A DNA stretch of 64,000 nt from Caryophanales bacterium (GCA_902362975.1 CABIYO010000002.1:94246-158245); one strand, 5' to 3'; shown: positions 1 through 9,262, numbered from the stretch's first letter. Numbers and translations: made by a program. The notes: generated by a model not told the origin, from the sequence alone.

Positions 1-1220
1 CCCGGTTTGACGACGCCTTCTTCAAATCCATAGGCGACCGTCGCCCCTTTGATGGTTGATCCGATTTGGCTGGCACGGAGCACCGTACCGGTCGACACAT
101 CCTTGAATTCGTTCGTTTCCAAATCGAGTTCTTGTCCAGACAAAGCGAGCAATTCACCCGTTTGCGGATTCATGACGACCGCAAACGCTCGGTCGAAATG
201 AGGACTTCCAGAGCGTCCTACGCGAATCGCCTTTTTCAAGATCTCATCGACTTCTTTTTGGAACTCGATGTCGGTCGATAAGACGATATCTTTCCCTGGA
301 TTCCCACTCACTCGTGTCGGTTCACCCACCGGTTCCCCTTTGTATGTGGTGAACACATCATAGGCCGGCGTTCCACGAAGGACGTCTTCATACTGTTGTT
401 CCAAGTATGAGGTACCGACCCGGTCATTCAACCCGTAACCCTTCGCCTGATAAGACGCACGTTGTTCCGCCGGAATTTGACGATAACTTCCTAGGAAACT
501 TTTGAACGTCTCCTCATACGGATAGTCCCGTTGATAGTACGGTTCGACACTCACCCCAGGCAACTGCTCTAAGTTTTCTTCGATGACCGCCATCTCTTTC
601 GGGCTCGCACCGATTTTGATGACCTGTGGGTCGAGTGCATAGCCGCTCTCCATGTTGTGTTTAATGGCGATGATTTCTTCTGTCGCGTCATCAAACGTAA
701 TCTCTTCTTCTGTGATTGAGTCAAGCAAGAGTCGGTCCACGTCTTGGTTAGACAATGCGGCCCGCTCCTCTTCCGATAATTCTTCCAATAGCGCTTGAGT
801 CCGTTCTTGCGCCAATTCCGGATTCGTTGCAATCCAGTAATCCTTCCGGTCTCGCTCCGTCATTTTACGGTCTTCTTTTGGAATGTCGACGATTTCCGCC
901 AACTTTTTCGCGACATCCAACCGTTCCTCCGTCTTTGTCACTTCAGAGCGACGATACATGACCGAGTAGTTTGAAATCGTATCCGCCAGTACTTGACCGT
1001 TCCGGTCGTAGATTTTCCCTCGCGGCACTTCATATTTGATTTTACTCGACTCTGTTCTCTGTACTTCCCGAGCAATCAATTCACCATTCACGATTTGGAC
1101 GACACCTAACCTAAAAATGAGGGTCGCAAATAGAATGAAGACGATGAAAAATAGTAAATTCAAGCGTAACGGTAAGTGGTTTCGCCGTTTTTTCGGCACT
1201 TTTACCCGATTTTTAGCCAA
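1..1220 (-). CDS. pbpA: Class B penicillin-binding protein, 5' part only (cut by window edge)
   Basis: This is a peptidoglycan transpeptidase that cross-links wall peptides outside the membrane. About 406 codons are present; the 3' end lies beyond position 1. The N-terminus is basic and is followed by one membrane anchor (about residues 18-38). The class B dimerisation region comes next (PRGKIYDRNG near residue 67). The last visible stretch holds the catalytic S-x-x-K motif as GSTIK close to the window edge. The start is a TTG at 1220 with an AAGGGAG Shine-Dalgarno about 9 bases upstream. Lying next to sodA matches B. subtilis pbpA (yqgF), so a PBP2A/PBP2-type elongation enzyme is most likely. 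The SxN and KTG motifs would be outside the window. Confidence 0.88.
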   Translation of the reverse strand, partial: MAKNRVKVPKKRRNHLPLRLNLLFFIVFILFATLIFRLGVVQIVNGELIAREVQRTESSKIKYEVPRGKIYDRNGQVLADTISNYSVMYRRSEVTKTEERLDVAKKLAEIVDIPKEDRKMTERDRKDYWIATNPELAQERTQALLEELSEEERAALSNQDVDRLLLDSITEEEITFDDATEEIIAIKHNMESGYALDPQVIKIGASPKEMAVIEENLEQLPGVSVEPYYQRDYPYEETFKSFLGSYRQIPAEQRASYQAKGYGLNDRVGTSYLEQQYEDVLRGTPAYDVFTTYKGEPVGEPTRVSGNPGKDIVLSTDIEFQKEVDEILKKAIRVGRSGSPHFDRAFAVVMNPQTGELLALSGQELDLETNEFKDVSTGTVLRASQIGSTIKGATVAYGFEEGVVKP

Positions 1221-1255
1221 GTCCGTTTACTCCCTTCACGTTCATTTCCTTCTAT

Positions 1256-1280
1256 ATTATAGAGGACAGGAGTCCCTGTC
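1256..1280 (-). promoter_or_regulatory. pbpA promoter region with embedded inverted repeat
   Basis: On the minus strand a perfect TATAAT lies at 1256-1261, about 36 bases before the pbpA TTG start. Just upstream, where the spacer and -35 should be, is the inverted repeat GACAGG-N4-CCTGTC (1265-1280). No good -35 hexamer is visible. The repeat could be an operator or chance. Confidence 0.4.
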
Positions 1281-1334
1281 GTTTTGTCCGATTTTCACTA
1301 TATCATAATTTGTTTACAAATTAATGAAAACCAC

Positions 1335-1365
1335 AAAAAAACCGAGATTCGTATCAGAACCTCGG
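1335..1365 (-). terminator. Intrinsic terminator of sodA
   Basis: A 9-bp stem (1342-1350 with 1357-1365, one G-U pair) and a 6-base loop are followed on the minus strand by a run of seven T. It starts about 12 bases after the sodA stop codon. Confidence 0.85.
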
Positions 1366-1376
1366 GTAAGACAAAC

Positions 1377-1985
1377 TTATTTTGCGTCAGCGTACAATTT
1401 CGCCACATAATCCCAATCGATGACATGGAAGAATGCGTTGATATAGTCAGGACGACGGTTTTGGTAGTTCAAGTAGTAGGCATGTTCCCACACATCAAGA
1501 CCGAGGATTGGTGTAACACCTTCCATGATTGGTGAGTCTTGGTTTGGAGTAGACGTGACTTCGAGTTTACCATTCTTCACCACGAGCCAAGCCCAACCTG
1601 AACCGAAGCGAGTTGTTGCAGCTTTCGTGAATTCGTCTTTAAACGCATCGAAGCTACCGAACGACTCATCGATTGCAGCAGCGAGGTCGCCAGACGGTGT
1701 ACCGTTCTCATTTTTCTTCAAGAGCTTCCAGAAGAACGAGTGGTTCCAATGCCCGCCACCGTTGTTGCGGACAGCTGTTTGAATGTCAGCAGGAAGCGAA
1801 TCGATTTTTTGAAGCAAGTCTTCGAGTGAAGAGTACTCTACATCTTTTCCTTCGAGTGCATTGTTTAGATTCGTGACGTAAGTGTTGTGGTGTTTCGTGT
1901 GGTGAATTTCCATCGTGCGTGCATCAATGTGTGGTTCGAGTGCATCATATGCGTAATCAAGTTGTGGTAATTCAAATTTAGCCAT
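1377..1985 (-). CDS. sodA: Superoxide dismutase, Mn type
   Basis: This cytoplasmic enzyme turns superoxide into oxygen and hydrogen peroxide. The protein has 202 residues, the normal length. Metal ligands are visible as His28 (EIHH), His82 (GHWNH), Asp164 and His168 (DVWEH). The NQD motif at 148-150 is typical of Mn-preferring enzymes; metal choice is inferred. The start is the ATG at 1985, preceded by AAGGGGGA at good spacing; an in-frame upstream start at 2018 lacks such a site. The gene is probably monocistronic, with its own terminator, and sits beside pbpA as in B. subtilis. Confidence 0.97.
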   Translation of the reverse strand: MAKFELPQLDYAYDALEPHIDARTMEIHHTKHHNTYVTNLNNALEGKDVEYSSLEDLLQKIDSLPADIQTAVRNNGGGHWNHSFFWKLLKKNENGTPSGDLAAAIDESFGSFDAFKDEFTKAATTRFGSGWAWLVVKNGKLEVTSTPNQDSPIMEGVTPILGLDVWEHAYYLNYQNRRPDYINAFFHVIDWDYVAKLYADAK

Positions 1986-2069
1986 TACTAAAATCCCCCT
2001 TAAAAGTGTTTTGAACAACGTTCGTCTTAAATGTAACAGATATGCGACGGTTGACTCAATTGTAATGCT

Positions 2070-3542
2070 TTAGTCGACATCTTCTTCTGGCAATGCCCAT
2101 ACTGAAATCGACCCCGCCGACACTTTAAATACCCCAAATCCTTCTTCATCAATCTCAATTCGATCATCCAACGTATTCGTTAAATCGACCCATGTTTGAC
2201 CGGCACGTTCTTCCCCGACAAACATTCTCTTTTCAGCCTCATCAGAAGTTGAAATGAGAACGGCACATCCGGAACGTTCGATTTCCTCCACACCTTTTCG
2301 TACCCACCCGATGACGTTTGCATCATCAAAGTAATCATCCTGCTCCCCATACGCCTTCTCTCGGCGCGCATATAGAAGCGTATCAATGGCGAGCTTCATC
2401 CCATCCGTCGGGTGAGGACCGTCTATACCGTAGTAATCGCCATAGAAGACACATGGATAACCATCTTTACGAAGTAAGACAAGCCCATAGGCGATTTGCT
2501 TGAACCAATCTTTCACCCATGACTCTAGCGCCTCTTCGGGTTGTGAGTCGTGATTATCTACGAACGTCACGGAATGGAGCGGGTGTGACTGAACGAGCGT
2601 ATCATCAAAAATGGTCCGCATGTCAAACGCGGCCCCTTCCTCCGAGGCTTGATGCAATTTGTAGTGGAGCGGGACATCGAATAAATCGACATGGTAATCG
2701 ATGTTATCGAGAAATTTACGACAGGCATCAAGATCAGGTTTCCAAAACTCGCCGACAAAATAGAATTGGTCACCTTTCTCTTCCCGCATCGTCTGACTGA
2801 ACTCTTTTATAAAGTCATAGTTGATGTGTTTAATGGCATCAAGACGGAATCCATCACATTTCGTCTCTTCGATGAACCATTTCCCCCAATTTAACACTTC
2901 TTCGCGCACATCGGGATGGTGGTAGTCGATGTTCGCAAACATTAAATAGTCATAGACACCGAATTCATCGTCGACGTTATCGTTCCATCTTTTGTTTTCT
3001 CCAACAATAAAGAAAATACCGGATCGATCAGTCGCCGCATCATAATCCGTTCCGTTAAAATGCGTGAAGTTCCATTTAAATGAAGAGTATTTTCCATCAC
3101 GAGCTTCATAATCAAATTTTGTCCACCCTTCGATCTCGAACGCTTCATCTGAGAGGACTTTCGTACGGTCATCGGGATCGACTTCTAACACCTTAAACTT
3201 CTCGGTCGCATCCGCCCCGGCTTTATGATTCATGACGACATCCATATAAATCTGCATTCCGAGTTCTTGCTGACAATAGGTCGTTGCTTCAAGTAGTTCT
3301 TTTTTCGTTCCATATTTTGTAGCAATCGACCCTTTTTGATCGAACTCGCCTAAATCATATAAGTCATAGATTCCATATCCAGTATCTTGATCGCTTTGCC
3401 CTTTTGTGACTGGTGGTAGCCAAAGCGCAGTGATTCCTGCTTTATTTAACTCGGCTGCTCTCTCTTTTAGTCGCTTCCAATGCTTTTGATCTGCCTCGAC
3501 ATGCCATTCAAAAAATTGCATCATGGTGTGGTTTCGTTCCAT
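2070..3542 (-). CDS. Cytoplasmic alpha-amylase, GH13 family
   Basis: This glycoside hydrolase cleaves internal alpha-1,4 bonds of starch or maltodextrin. It has 490 residues and no signal peptide, so it should act in the cytoplasm on imported or stored glucan. All four GH13 motifs are visible: region I DVVMNH (101-106), region II GFRLDAIKH with nucleophile Asp235, region III with acid/base Glu265 (VGEFW), and region IV FVDNHD with Asp332. The N-terminal MMQFFEW is typical of the GH13_5 (AmyS-type) group. The ATG start has GAGGCGG about 7 bases upstream. No maltose transporter or regulator lies nearby. It could be named amyA or amyS; that choice is uncertain. Confidence 0.92.
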   Translation of the reverse strand: MERNHTMMQFFEWHVEADQKHWKRLKERAAELNKAGITALWLPPVTKGQSDQDTGYGIYDLYDLGEFDQKGSIATKYGTKKELLEATTYCQQELGMQIYMDVVMNHKAGADATEKFKVLEVDPDDRTKVLSDEAFEIEGWTKFDYEARDGKYSSFKWNFTHFNGTDYDAATDRSGIFFIVGENKRWNDNVDDEFGVYDYLMFANIDYHHPDVREEVLNWGKWFIEETKCDGFRLDAIKHINYDFIKEFSQTMREEKGDQFYFVGEFWKPDLDACRKFLDNIDYHVDLFDVPLHYKLHQASEEGAAFDMRTIFDDTLVQSHPLHSVTFVDNHDSQPEEALESWVKDWFKQIAYGLVLLRKDGYPCVFYGDYYGIDGPHPTDGMKLAIDTLLYARREKAYGEQDDYFDDANVIGWVRKGVEEIERSGCAVLISTSDEAEKRMFVGEERAGQTWVDLTNTLDDRIEIDEEGFGVFKVSAGSISVWALPEEDVD

Positions 3543-3616
3543 TTTGTCCGCCTCATTTCATATTTTTCAAAAAAACAAAATGCTAACGAGTATTTACCCA
3601 GCAATTTTAGATTGAA

Positions 3617-3650
3617 AACAAAAAGCGACGTTCACATTGTGACGTCGCTT
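3617..3650 (-). terminator. Terminator of the two-tRNA operon
   Basis: Arms AAGCGACGT (3623-3631) and ACGTCGCTT (3642-3650) form a stem followed by a T-rich tract on the minus strand, just after the 3' end of the first tRNA. Confidence 0.85.
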
Positions 3651-3655
3651 ACGAA

Positions 3656-3729
3656 TGGACCCTGTAGGACTTGAACCTACGACCGGACGGTTATGAGCCG
3701 TCTGCTCTAACCAGCTGAGCTAAGGGTCC
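3656..3729 (-). tRNA. tRNA with CAU anticodon, probably tRNA-Ile2 (lysidine type)
   Basis: A complete cloverleaf is readable: acceptor stem GGACCCT paired with AGGGTCC, discriminator A, D-arm starting TAGCTCAG, anticodon stem GACGG/CCGTC around loop CTCATAA (anticodon CAT), and a T-arm with GGTTCAAGTCC. The body closely resembles the Bacillus CAU tRNA that TilS converts to an Ile-AUA decoder, and differs from the elongator Met tRNA next to it. The CCA end is not encoded. Automatic tools would call it tRNA-Met. Confidence 0.93.
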
Positions 3730-3736
3730 TTATAAA

Positions 3737-3810
3737 TGGCGGCGGAGGGAGTCGAACCCACGACCTTACGGGTATGAACCGTACGCTCTAGCCAGCTGAG
3801 CTACACCGCC
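3737..3810 (-). tRNA. tRNA-Met (CAU), elongator type
   Basis: A complete cloverleaf is readable: acceptor stem GGCGGTG with CGCCGCC, discriminator A, D-arm TAGCTCAG, and anticodon stem TACGG/CCGTA around TTCATAC (anticodon CAT). The body matches the Bacillus elongator Met tRNA. The second pair of the T-stem reads as a U-U mismatch (GTGGG against CCCTC), which is unusual. CCA is not encoded. It is co-transcribed with the neighbouring CAU tRNA, 7 bases away. Confidence 0.93.
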
Positions 3811-3828
3811 ATGTTGTTATACAGTAAT

Positions 3829-3857
3829 AATATACTGAATATGTCCTGGAGTGTCAA
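3829..3857 (-). promoter_or_regulatory. Sigma-A promoter of the tRNA operon
   Basis: On the minus strand a perfect -35 TTGACA (3852-3857), a 17-base spacer and -10 TATATT (3829-3834) lie about 20 bases upstream of the tRNA-Met 5' end. Confidence 0.8.
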
Positions 3858-3877
3858 GGAGTATTCCTTGCTAATTA

Positions 3878-3911
3878 AGAAAAAGCACCCCAAATTTCAT
3901 TTGGAGTGCTT
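3878..3911 (-). terminator. Terminator of the Na/Pi cotransporter gene
   Basis: A GCACTCC-AAAT stem closing on ATTT-GGGGTGC (one G-U pair) with a 3-base loop is followed by five T on the minus strand. It begins a few bases after the stop codon at 3917. Confidence 0.85.
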
Positions 3912-3916
3912 CTGAC

Positions 3917-5560
3917 TTATACAGTTACTTCGTTTGCATCTTCAAGTGTGATTTCCGTGATGTTCATAGCATGGTCACCGATTCGCTCCAAGTTCGAGAG
4001 CATATCGACGAAGAACATACCCGCTTGTCCATCACAAGCACCTGTGTTCAAACGAACGACGTGGTTCTTACGGAATTGACGCTCGAGCATGTCGAGTTTC
4101 GCTTCCATTTCAATGACTTTACGTGCTTCAATCATGTCGCCGCTCGCCAACGTTTGAAGAGATTTCTCTAACGTCTCACGTGTGAGGTCGTACATTTCAG
4201 TCAATTCTTTTTGTGCATCTGCCGAAAGCGTCACTTTCGTAGCTGTCTTATAATCAATCAACTCAATGATGTTCTCAACGTGATCTCCGATTCGCTCGAT
4301 ATCGTTGATGGCATGCATGAGCGTTTTGTGCTCCTGTGATTCTTGTTCTGTCAAATCAACGGCAGCCAACTTCACGAGGTAATCTGTGATTTTTGCATTC
4401 AACGAGTTCAATGCTTCTTCGATATGTGCCGACTTTTCAGCGTGCTTCTTGTCGCCAGTCGTCAAATAGTTGCGTGCTTCTTCTAATCCTAATTTTGCGA
4501 AATCTCCCATGCGGATGACTTCATATTTCGCTTGTTCAACAGCGATTGAAGGAGATTGTTGAATGAAAATCGGATCAAGATGTTGCGCTTTCGTGTCGAC
4601 GATTGAGTCTTCGCCTGGGACCAATTTCGTCACAATCCAAGCAATCGTTCCGATGAACCAGAACTGGATCAATGTGTTGACGACGTTAAACGTACCGTGT
4701 GCAAATGCAATTTGCATTTTATTTTCTAAATTAAGAATACCGGATAACCACATCACATAGTTTGTAAACGGTACAAGTAGAATCATAAAAATAACTGTAC
4801 CGATGATGTTAAAGATGACGTGTGCCGCTGCTGCACGACGTGCGGCAACTGAGGCACCAATCGATGCCAAAATCGCCGTGATCGTTGTTCCGATGTTATC
4901 ACCGAACAATACCGGTAAAGCAGCACCTAACTCGATGGAACCACCAGCATATAGTTCTTGCAAGATTCCGATCGTCGCAGACGATGATTGAACAATCACG
5001 GTAAATACTGTACCAACGATGACACCGAGGAACGGGTTGTCACTCATTGATTGCGTCAAGTCGATGAAATATTCACTTGAACGAAGTGGTTTCATCCCAC
5101 TTCCCATGAGTTCAAGTCCATAGAACAACATCCCGAAGCCAAAGAAGATTTGACCAAGGTGTTGTAATTTTTCTTTTTTAAAGAAGAACAACAATACTGC
5201 ACCGATTGCAATGATTGGAAGCGCATATGCACCAACATCGAATCCGATGATGAACGCCGTCACCGTCGTACCGATGTTCGCCCCCATGATGACTCCAATT
5301 GCTTGACGGAGTGTCATGAACCCGGCGCTAACAAGTCCAACCGTAATAACGGTTGTACCTGAAGATGATTGAATCAATACAGTAACGATAATCCCGGCGA
5401 GTACACCAAGGAATGGATTCGTTGTATACTTATCAAGGATGTCTCGCAGGCGATTTCCTGCAGACTTTTGGAGTCCGTCTCCCATCGATTTGATTCCGAA
5501 GAGGAAGATCCCTAAACCTCCAAAAAACATGAATAACATTTCTTGCAAATTGTATTCCAC
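3917..5560 (-). CDS. Na/Pi cotransporter family protein with C-terminal PhoU-like domain
   Basis: This integral membrane protein probably imports phosphate with sodium. Its 547 residues contain about eight hydrophobic segments in the first 320. Two inverted-repeat signature motifs are visible as LIQSSSGTT (near residue 63) and IVQSSSATI (near 191), the hallmark of the NptA/SLC34-like family. Residues from about 340 onward are helical and charged, like a PhoU domain. It is a single gene with its own terminator. The ATG start follows an AAAAGGAG-like site. No clear Pho box was found upstream. Substrate is inferred from family only. Confidence 0.9.
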   Translation of the reverse strand: MEYNLQEMLFMFFGGLGIFLFGIKSMGDGLQKSAGNRLRDILDKYTTNPFLGVLAGIIVTVLIQSSSGTTVITVGLVSAGFMTLRQAIGVIMGANIGTTVTAFIIGFDVGAYALPIIAIGAVLLFFFKKEKLQHLGQIFFGFGMLFYGLELMGSGMKPLRSSEYFIDLTQSMSDNPFLGVIVGTVFTVIVQSSSATIGILQELYAGGSIELGAALPVLFGDNIGTTITAILASIGASVAARRAAAAHVIFNIIGTVIFMILLVPFTNYVMWLSGILNLENKMQIAFAHGTFNVVNTLIQFWFIGTIAWIVTKLVPGEDSIVDTKAQHLDPIFIQQSPSIAVEQAKYEVIRMGDFAKLGLEEARNYLTTGDKKHAEKSAHIEEALNSLNAKITDYLVKLAAVDLTEQESQEHKTLMHAINDIERIGDHVENIIELIDYKTATKVTLSADAQKELTEMYDLTRETLEKSLQTLASGDMIEARKVIEMEAKLDMLERQFRKNHVVRLNTGACDGQAGMFFVDMLSNLERIGDHAMNITEITLEDANEVTV

Positions 5561-5740
5561 GATTTTTGTACTCCTTTTAATTAAGAATTGGTTGGATTTG
5601 CTTGGTTTTTAATGCCCTACTCATTATGCCTTCATCGGTAGTATCATGTAAACACGTTTAATGTAAAAGTTTTATTAAAACACTGTACCACCCTTCGATA
5701 TTATCGTCTTACTGTAATATAACAGATTGGAGTTTTTAGT

Positions 5741-6181
5741 ATGCTCTCTACCATTTTGACGTTTCTTCAAGCAAGCCTAGTCCCATCGAAACGTGCACTT
5801 CGACTTCGTCTAGCTCCGCTCCATGCCTACATGGGAGCCACTCTCGTGTTGACGCTTCTGATCACTGTCTTGGACTTTATTGTGATTCGTCCTGATTTTT
5901 TCGTTCCGATGTGGTTATTCTTACACGGATTCGCCATTTTCTTTTTCTATTTACTTTGGGTCGCCATCATGGCTTTATACGTTCAGTTGGTTACAAAAGT
6001 CTACTCGAAAAACACGTGGCCCTACCGTCAAGCTTGGCCATATGCCGTGGCGATGACATTCGTCCCTACCGTTATATTAGTGGTGTTGTACCACATGAAC
6101 CCGTCTCTTATATGGATTGGTTTCATCATTGGACTCGGATATATCACCTACCCTTTAACGAAAGTTCCACAAAAAAAATAA
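5741..6181 (+). CDS. Small integral membrane protein of unknown function
   Basis: I do not recognise this 146-residue protein. It has four likely membrane helices (about residues 30-50, 60-85, 105-120 and 122-138) separated by short loops, with a basic N-terminal stretch (SKRALRLRLAP). No catalytic motif is visible. The ATG at 5741 follows GGAG by 8 bases, and a TAATAT that could be a -10 lies at 5715-5720. It stands alone between two divergent or convergent neighbours and ends in a strong shared terminator. The membrane pattern and ribosome site make it a real gene rather than a chance frame. Confidence 0.75.
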   Translation: MLSTILTFLQASLVPSKRALRLRLAPLHAYMGATLVLTLLITVLDFIVIRPDFFVPMWLFLHGFAIFFFYLLWVAIMALYVQLVTKVYSKNTWPYRQAWPYAVAMTFVPTVILVVLYHMNPSLIWIGFIIGLGYITYPLTKVPQKK

Positions 6182-6218
6182 CGACAAGCGTCTTCGTAAA
6201 CGCTTGTCGTTATTTTTA
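6177..6218. terminator. Bidirectional terminator between converging genes
   Basis: A 14-bp inverted repeat (6177-6190 with 6201-6214) is flanked by A-rich sequence on the left and T-rich sequence on the right. It can serve the small membrane gene on the plus strand and the chemotaxis receptor on the minus strand. Confidence 0.85.
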
Positions 6219-7916
6219 TGCCGGAGAAAGTTCCTCGAGCATCTGATTCAATGCTTCACTTTGCTCACTCAAGTCAGTACCTGCAGACTGTAAGGCAGAC
6301 TGCACATTGGACCATCGTTCGACTCCGTCGTTCAGCTCGAATAACTTTCGTTCGAGTAAGGAACTGATTTCTCGCAACCGCTCATTCGATTCGATTAATT
6401 GTAAGAGCTGTCTCCCTGTATGTGACGTTTGATTCGAGATGGACTGAAACTCATCTAACTGTACTTTGATTTCATGGTCGATTGTTCCGATTCCAATTTC
6501 TGCTCGATAAACAGCATCTTTTAATAGATGCACTTCTTTGATAAAGTCATTGACTTCAAACAACAGGTCCTTTCGTTCTTCGTTCAATGCTTCGATGGCA
6601 TCTACCGCGAGGAGTGTCGCATCATTCGTCATTTTTGCTAACTTCCCAACTTCATTGGCAACAACAGCAAATCCTTTACCATGTTCTCCTGCGCGGGCTG
6701 CCTCAATCGATGCGTTAAGCGACAACATCTTCGTAGCTGTCGACACCGATAGGATACTCTTTAGCGCCTCATCCGCTTTTGAAGAGTTCGACTCACTCTC
6801 TTCAAGCTTTTGTTGAATACTCTCCACTTGTTGCTCAACATAATCACTCGCCTCTTTCACAGAATAGAACGTTTCAAGTTCTTCATGTAATATGGATTTC
6901 AGTCGATTGCCACGGTCATCCACACTCGAAATTTGATGTTCCAGCATCTCTATTTGTTGTGTCACTTCTCTCATTTTGAATGTAGAATCGCTTGTCACCG
7001 ACTGATATGAATGACTCGTATGTTCTACCGTAACCGCAACTTCACGGAATTGTTCAACCTGATGATGGCTGTTCATCAGTTCTTGTTGGAAGATTGGAAG
7101 ACTTTGATGAAATGCACTCGCTGTCTTCCCCATCATATCCATGGACTGATTCCATAATTGAATGAACGTGTTGAACTCGGTTTCGAGTATATGGATTTCT
7201 TTGGATTTCGCTCCTAGTGCCACGTCATCGAAACGACGCGTCTCAACGGCACGGCGCAATGAATGGGCCAATACACTCAACGGTTTGACTTCACGATGAA
7301 TCAATCGCGAAAAGAGGATGGCCATCCCAATCATCGCAATGAATAAAATGAACGTGATATATTTTCGCAGTTCAGTCATTGGACCAAGCGCAGATTCTTT
7401 CGTGACAACGAGAACGTAATCTGCTTTTAGCTCAGGGATCGAGACCGATGCCATTAGTAAACCATCTGTCTCTTCTACTTCAGATGTTGTCGTTTGTGAA
7501 ACTTTCCCTACAATCTGCTCTGTTTTCATTCCTTTTGACCCACTCAATTGCTCAACAGACTCTCCACGTACTAAAAATTGCGCTGCTTCAAAATCATCTC
7601 CCGATAGAATAGAAGCTTGTTGCATATAAGTAGATTTTAATGACCGGTTGAGTTGCTTCTCGTTTGCTACATATGCACTGTACGACGTCTTCACCGATTC
7701 TCGCATGACCGTAACTTCTCGCATAAGGCGCTGCTCGATTTCTGCGAACAATAGTTGTTCAGACTTTAGGGCGAACCAGCTAAACGTCACGATAAAGACA
7801 AGTAATATGATTGGCATGAGCGTCCATTGGAGGCGGTGCCCTATTTTAAAATGACGATTTAGTCGAGCATTTCGTCCCGTACTCTTCATTTGATTGCGCT
7901 TGAAATTCATCTTCAC
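6216..7916 (-). CDS. Methyl-accepting chemotaxis protein
   Basis: This is a membrane chemoreceptor that signals to CheA/CheW. In its 566 residues the first membrane helix is at about 31-50, an extracellular sensor region covers about 51-185, and the second helix is at about 186-205. A HAMP linker and a long coiled-coil cytoplasmic domain follow. The signalling tip is visible as [23 protein letters not shown] near residues 405-428. The sensor region shows no recognisable ligand signature. The start is a GTG at 7916 with GAGGTGG 6 bases upstream. A sigma-D-like promoter precedes it, in keeping with a motility regulon. Confidence 0.93.
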   Translation of the reverse strand: MKMNFKRNQMKSTGRNARLNRHFKIGHRLQWTLMPIILLVFIVTFSWFALKSEQLLFAEIEQRLMREVTVMRESVKTSYSAYVANEKQLNRSLKSTYMQQASILSGDDFEAAQFLVRGESVEQLSGSKGMKTEQIVGKVSQTTTSEVEETDGLLMASVSIPELKADYVLVVTKESALGPMTELRKYITFILFIAMIGMAILFSRLIHREVKPLSVLAHSLRRAVETRRFDDVALGAKSKEIHILETEFNTFIQLWNQSMDMMGKTASAFHQSLPIFQQELMNSHHQVEQFREVAVTVEHTSHSYQSVTSDSTFKMREVTQQIEMLEHQISSVDDRGNRLKSILHEELETFYSVKEASDYVEQQVESIQQKLEESESNSSKADEALKSILSVSTATKMLSLNASIEAARAGEHGKGFAVVANEVGKLAKMTNDATLLAVDAIEALNEERKDLLFEVNDFIKEVHLLKDAVYRAEIGIGTIDHEIKVQLDEFQSISNQTSHTGRQLLQLIESNERLREISSLLERKLFELNDGVERWSNVQSALQSAGTDLSEQSEALNQMLEELSPA

Positions 7917-7948
7917 GTTAAGCCACCTCTTTTTCTAATCTCGCCTAT

Positions 7949-7976
7949 ATATCGGTCTTGAGACGGTGGAAAATTA
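7949..7976 (-). promoter_or_regulatory. Sigma-D (flagellar) type promoter for the chemoreceptor
   Basis: On the minus strand ACCGATAT (7949-7956) matches seven of eight bases of the sigma-D -10 element GCCGATAT. TAAT (7973-7976) lies 16 bases upstream as a -35-like element. It sits 33 bases before the GTG start of a chemotaxis gene, which makes a sigma-D origin likely. Confidence 0.55.
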
Positions 7977-8129
7977 TGAAGTAGATGTTAAGATAGCGTT
8001 AGAGTTTGTAAAGAGCACACATCCGTCACGCATCCTAGATGCTTTTTCACATTCTTTTCGTTATGATAATGAAGAAACCTTATCGTCTTAAATCGATTTG
8101 ATTCTTTCCAAAAGAAGGAGATTACGTAT

Positions 8130-9251
8130 ATGTCAGAAATTTTGCATCGTTCATTAACACGTCCGGTCCGCGTCGGTAACTTGATTATCGGAGGATCGAA
8201 CGAAGTCATTATTCAATCTATGACCACTACGAAAACGCATGACGTCGAGGCGACAGTCGCCGAGATTAAACGTCTTGAAGAAGCTGGTTGTCAAGTCGTT
8301 CGCGTGGCTTGTCCAGACGAACGTGCAGCTGACGCACTTGCAGAAATTAAGAGCCGCATCAACATCCCGCTCGTCGTCGACATTCACTTCGACTACAAGC
8401 TTGCTTTAAAAGCCATCGAAAGTGGCGTCGATAAAATCCGAATCAACCCGGGTAACATCGGCCGCCGTGAGAAAGTAGAGGCCGTCGTCAACGCGGCGAA
8501 AGCAAAAGGGATTCCAATTCGAATCGGAGTCAACGCCGGTTCATTAGAAAAACAATTCCTCGAAAAGTATGGATATCCGACCGCACAAGGTATGGTCGAG
8601 AGTGCGATGCACCACGTGAAGATTCTTGAGGACCTCGGTTTCTATAACACGATCATCTCGCTCAAAGCTTCAGACGTAAACCTTGCTCTTGAAGCCTACA
8701 CGCTTGCTGCGAAGACGTTCGATTACCCCCTTCACGTTGGAATCACAGAGTCAGGCCCACTCTTCTCCGGTTCACTCAAATCGGCTGCGGGACTCGGTGC
8801 GATTCTCTCTCTCGGAATCGGTTCAACGGTTCGGGTCTCACTTTCAGACGACCCAGTTGAAGAAGTAAAAGTTGCGAAAGAAGTGCTCAAGTCATTCGGA
8901 CTTGCAGCAAATGCCGCGACTTTGATCTCTTGTCCGACATGCGGACGAATTGAAATCGATTTGATTTCAATTGCAAAAGAGGTAGAAGAATACATCCAAA
9001 ACATCAACGTCAACATTAAAGTTGCTGTTCTCGGATGTGCGGTAAACGGTCCTGGTGAGGCTCGTGAAGCGGACATCGGAATCGCAGGCGCACGTAACGA
9101 AGGACTTCTCTTCCGTCACGGAAAAATCATCCGTAAAGTGCCTGAGGCGACGATGGTCGAAGAACTGAAAAAAGAAATCGATGCGATTGCTGCTGAAAAA
9201 ATGGCTGAACGTGAGCGCGAAGAACAAGAGCTCGCAAACCAATCAAATTAA
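8130..9251 (+). CDS. ispG: 4-hydroxy-3-methylbut-2-enyl diphosphate synthase (IspG)
   Basis: This Fe-S enzyme of the MEP isoprenoid pathway converts MEcPP to HMBPP; the later step, ispH, is also in this window. Its 373 residues are the usual bacterial length. The N-terminal TIM-barrel half carries [10 protein letters not shown] and INPGNIG. The C-terminal half carries the cluster ligands Cys268, Cys271 (SCPTCGR) and Cys303, with Glu310 (GCAVNGPGE). The ATG at 8130 has AAGGAG about 9 bases upstream. It is transcribed alone, divergent from the chemoreceptor, and ends in a strong terminator. Confidence 0.97.
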   Translation: MSEILHRSLTRPVRVGNLIIGGSNEVIIQSMTTTKTHDVEATVAEIKRLEEAGCQVVRVACPDERAADALAEIKSRINIPLVVDIHFDYKLALKAIESGVDKIRINPGNIGRREKVEAVVNAAKAKGIPIRIGVNAGSLEKQFLEKYGYPTAQGMVESAMHHVKILEDLGFYNTIISLKASDVNLALEAYTLAAKTFDYPLHVGITESGPLFSGSLKSAAGLGAILSLGIGSTVRVSLSDDPVEEVKVAKEVLKSFGLAANAATLISCPTCGRIEIDLISIAKEVEEYIQNINVNIKVAVLGCAVNGPGEAREADIGIAGARNEGLLFRHGKIIRKVPEATMVEELKKEIDAIAAEKMAEREREEQELANQSN

Positions 9252-9262
9252 TGAATCTCATG

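Noticed and set aside
5641..5700. TTTACA repeats upstream of the Na/Pi cotransporter as a possible Pho box
   Set aside because: The two copies are spaced 15 bases apart rather than the 11-base period expected for PhoP boxes.
5911..6246. A 111-codon plus-strand frame overlapping the small membrane protein
   Set aside because: It overlaps the better frame at 5741-6181, reads through the terminator hairpin and has no ribosome site or membrane/globular pattern of its own.
8028..8046. Hairpin GCATC-N3-GATGC followed by TTTTT upstream of ispG
   Set aside because: The 5-bp stem is short and no gene ends just before it on the plus strand; it may be chance.
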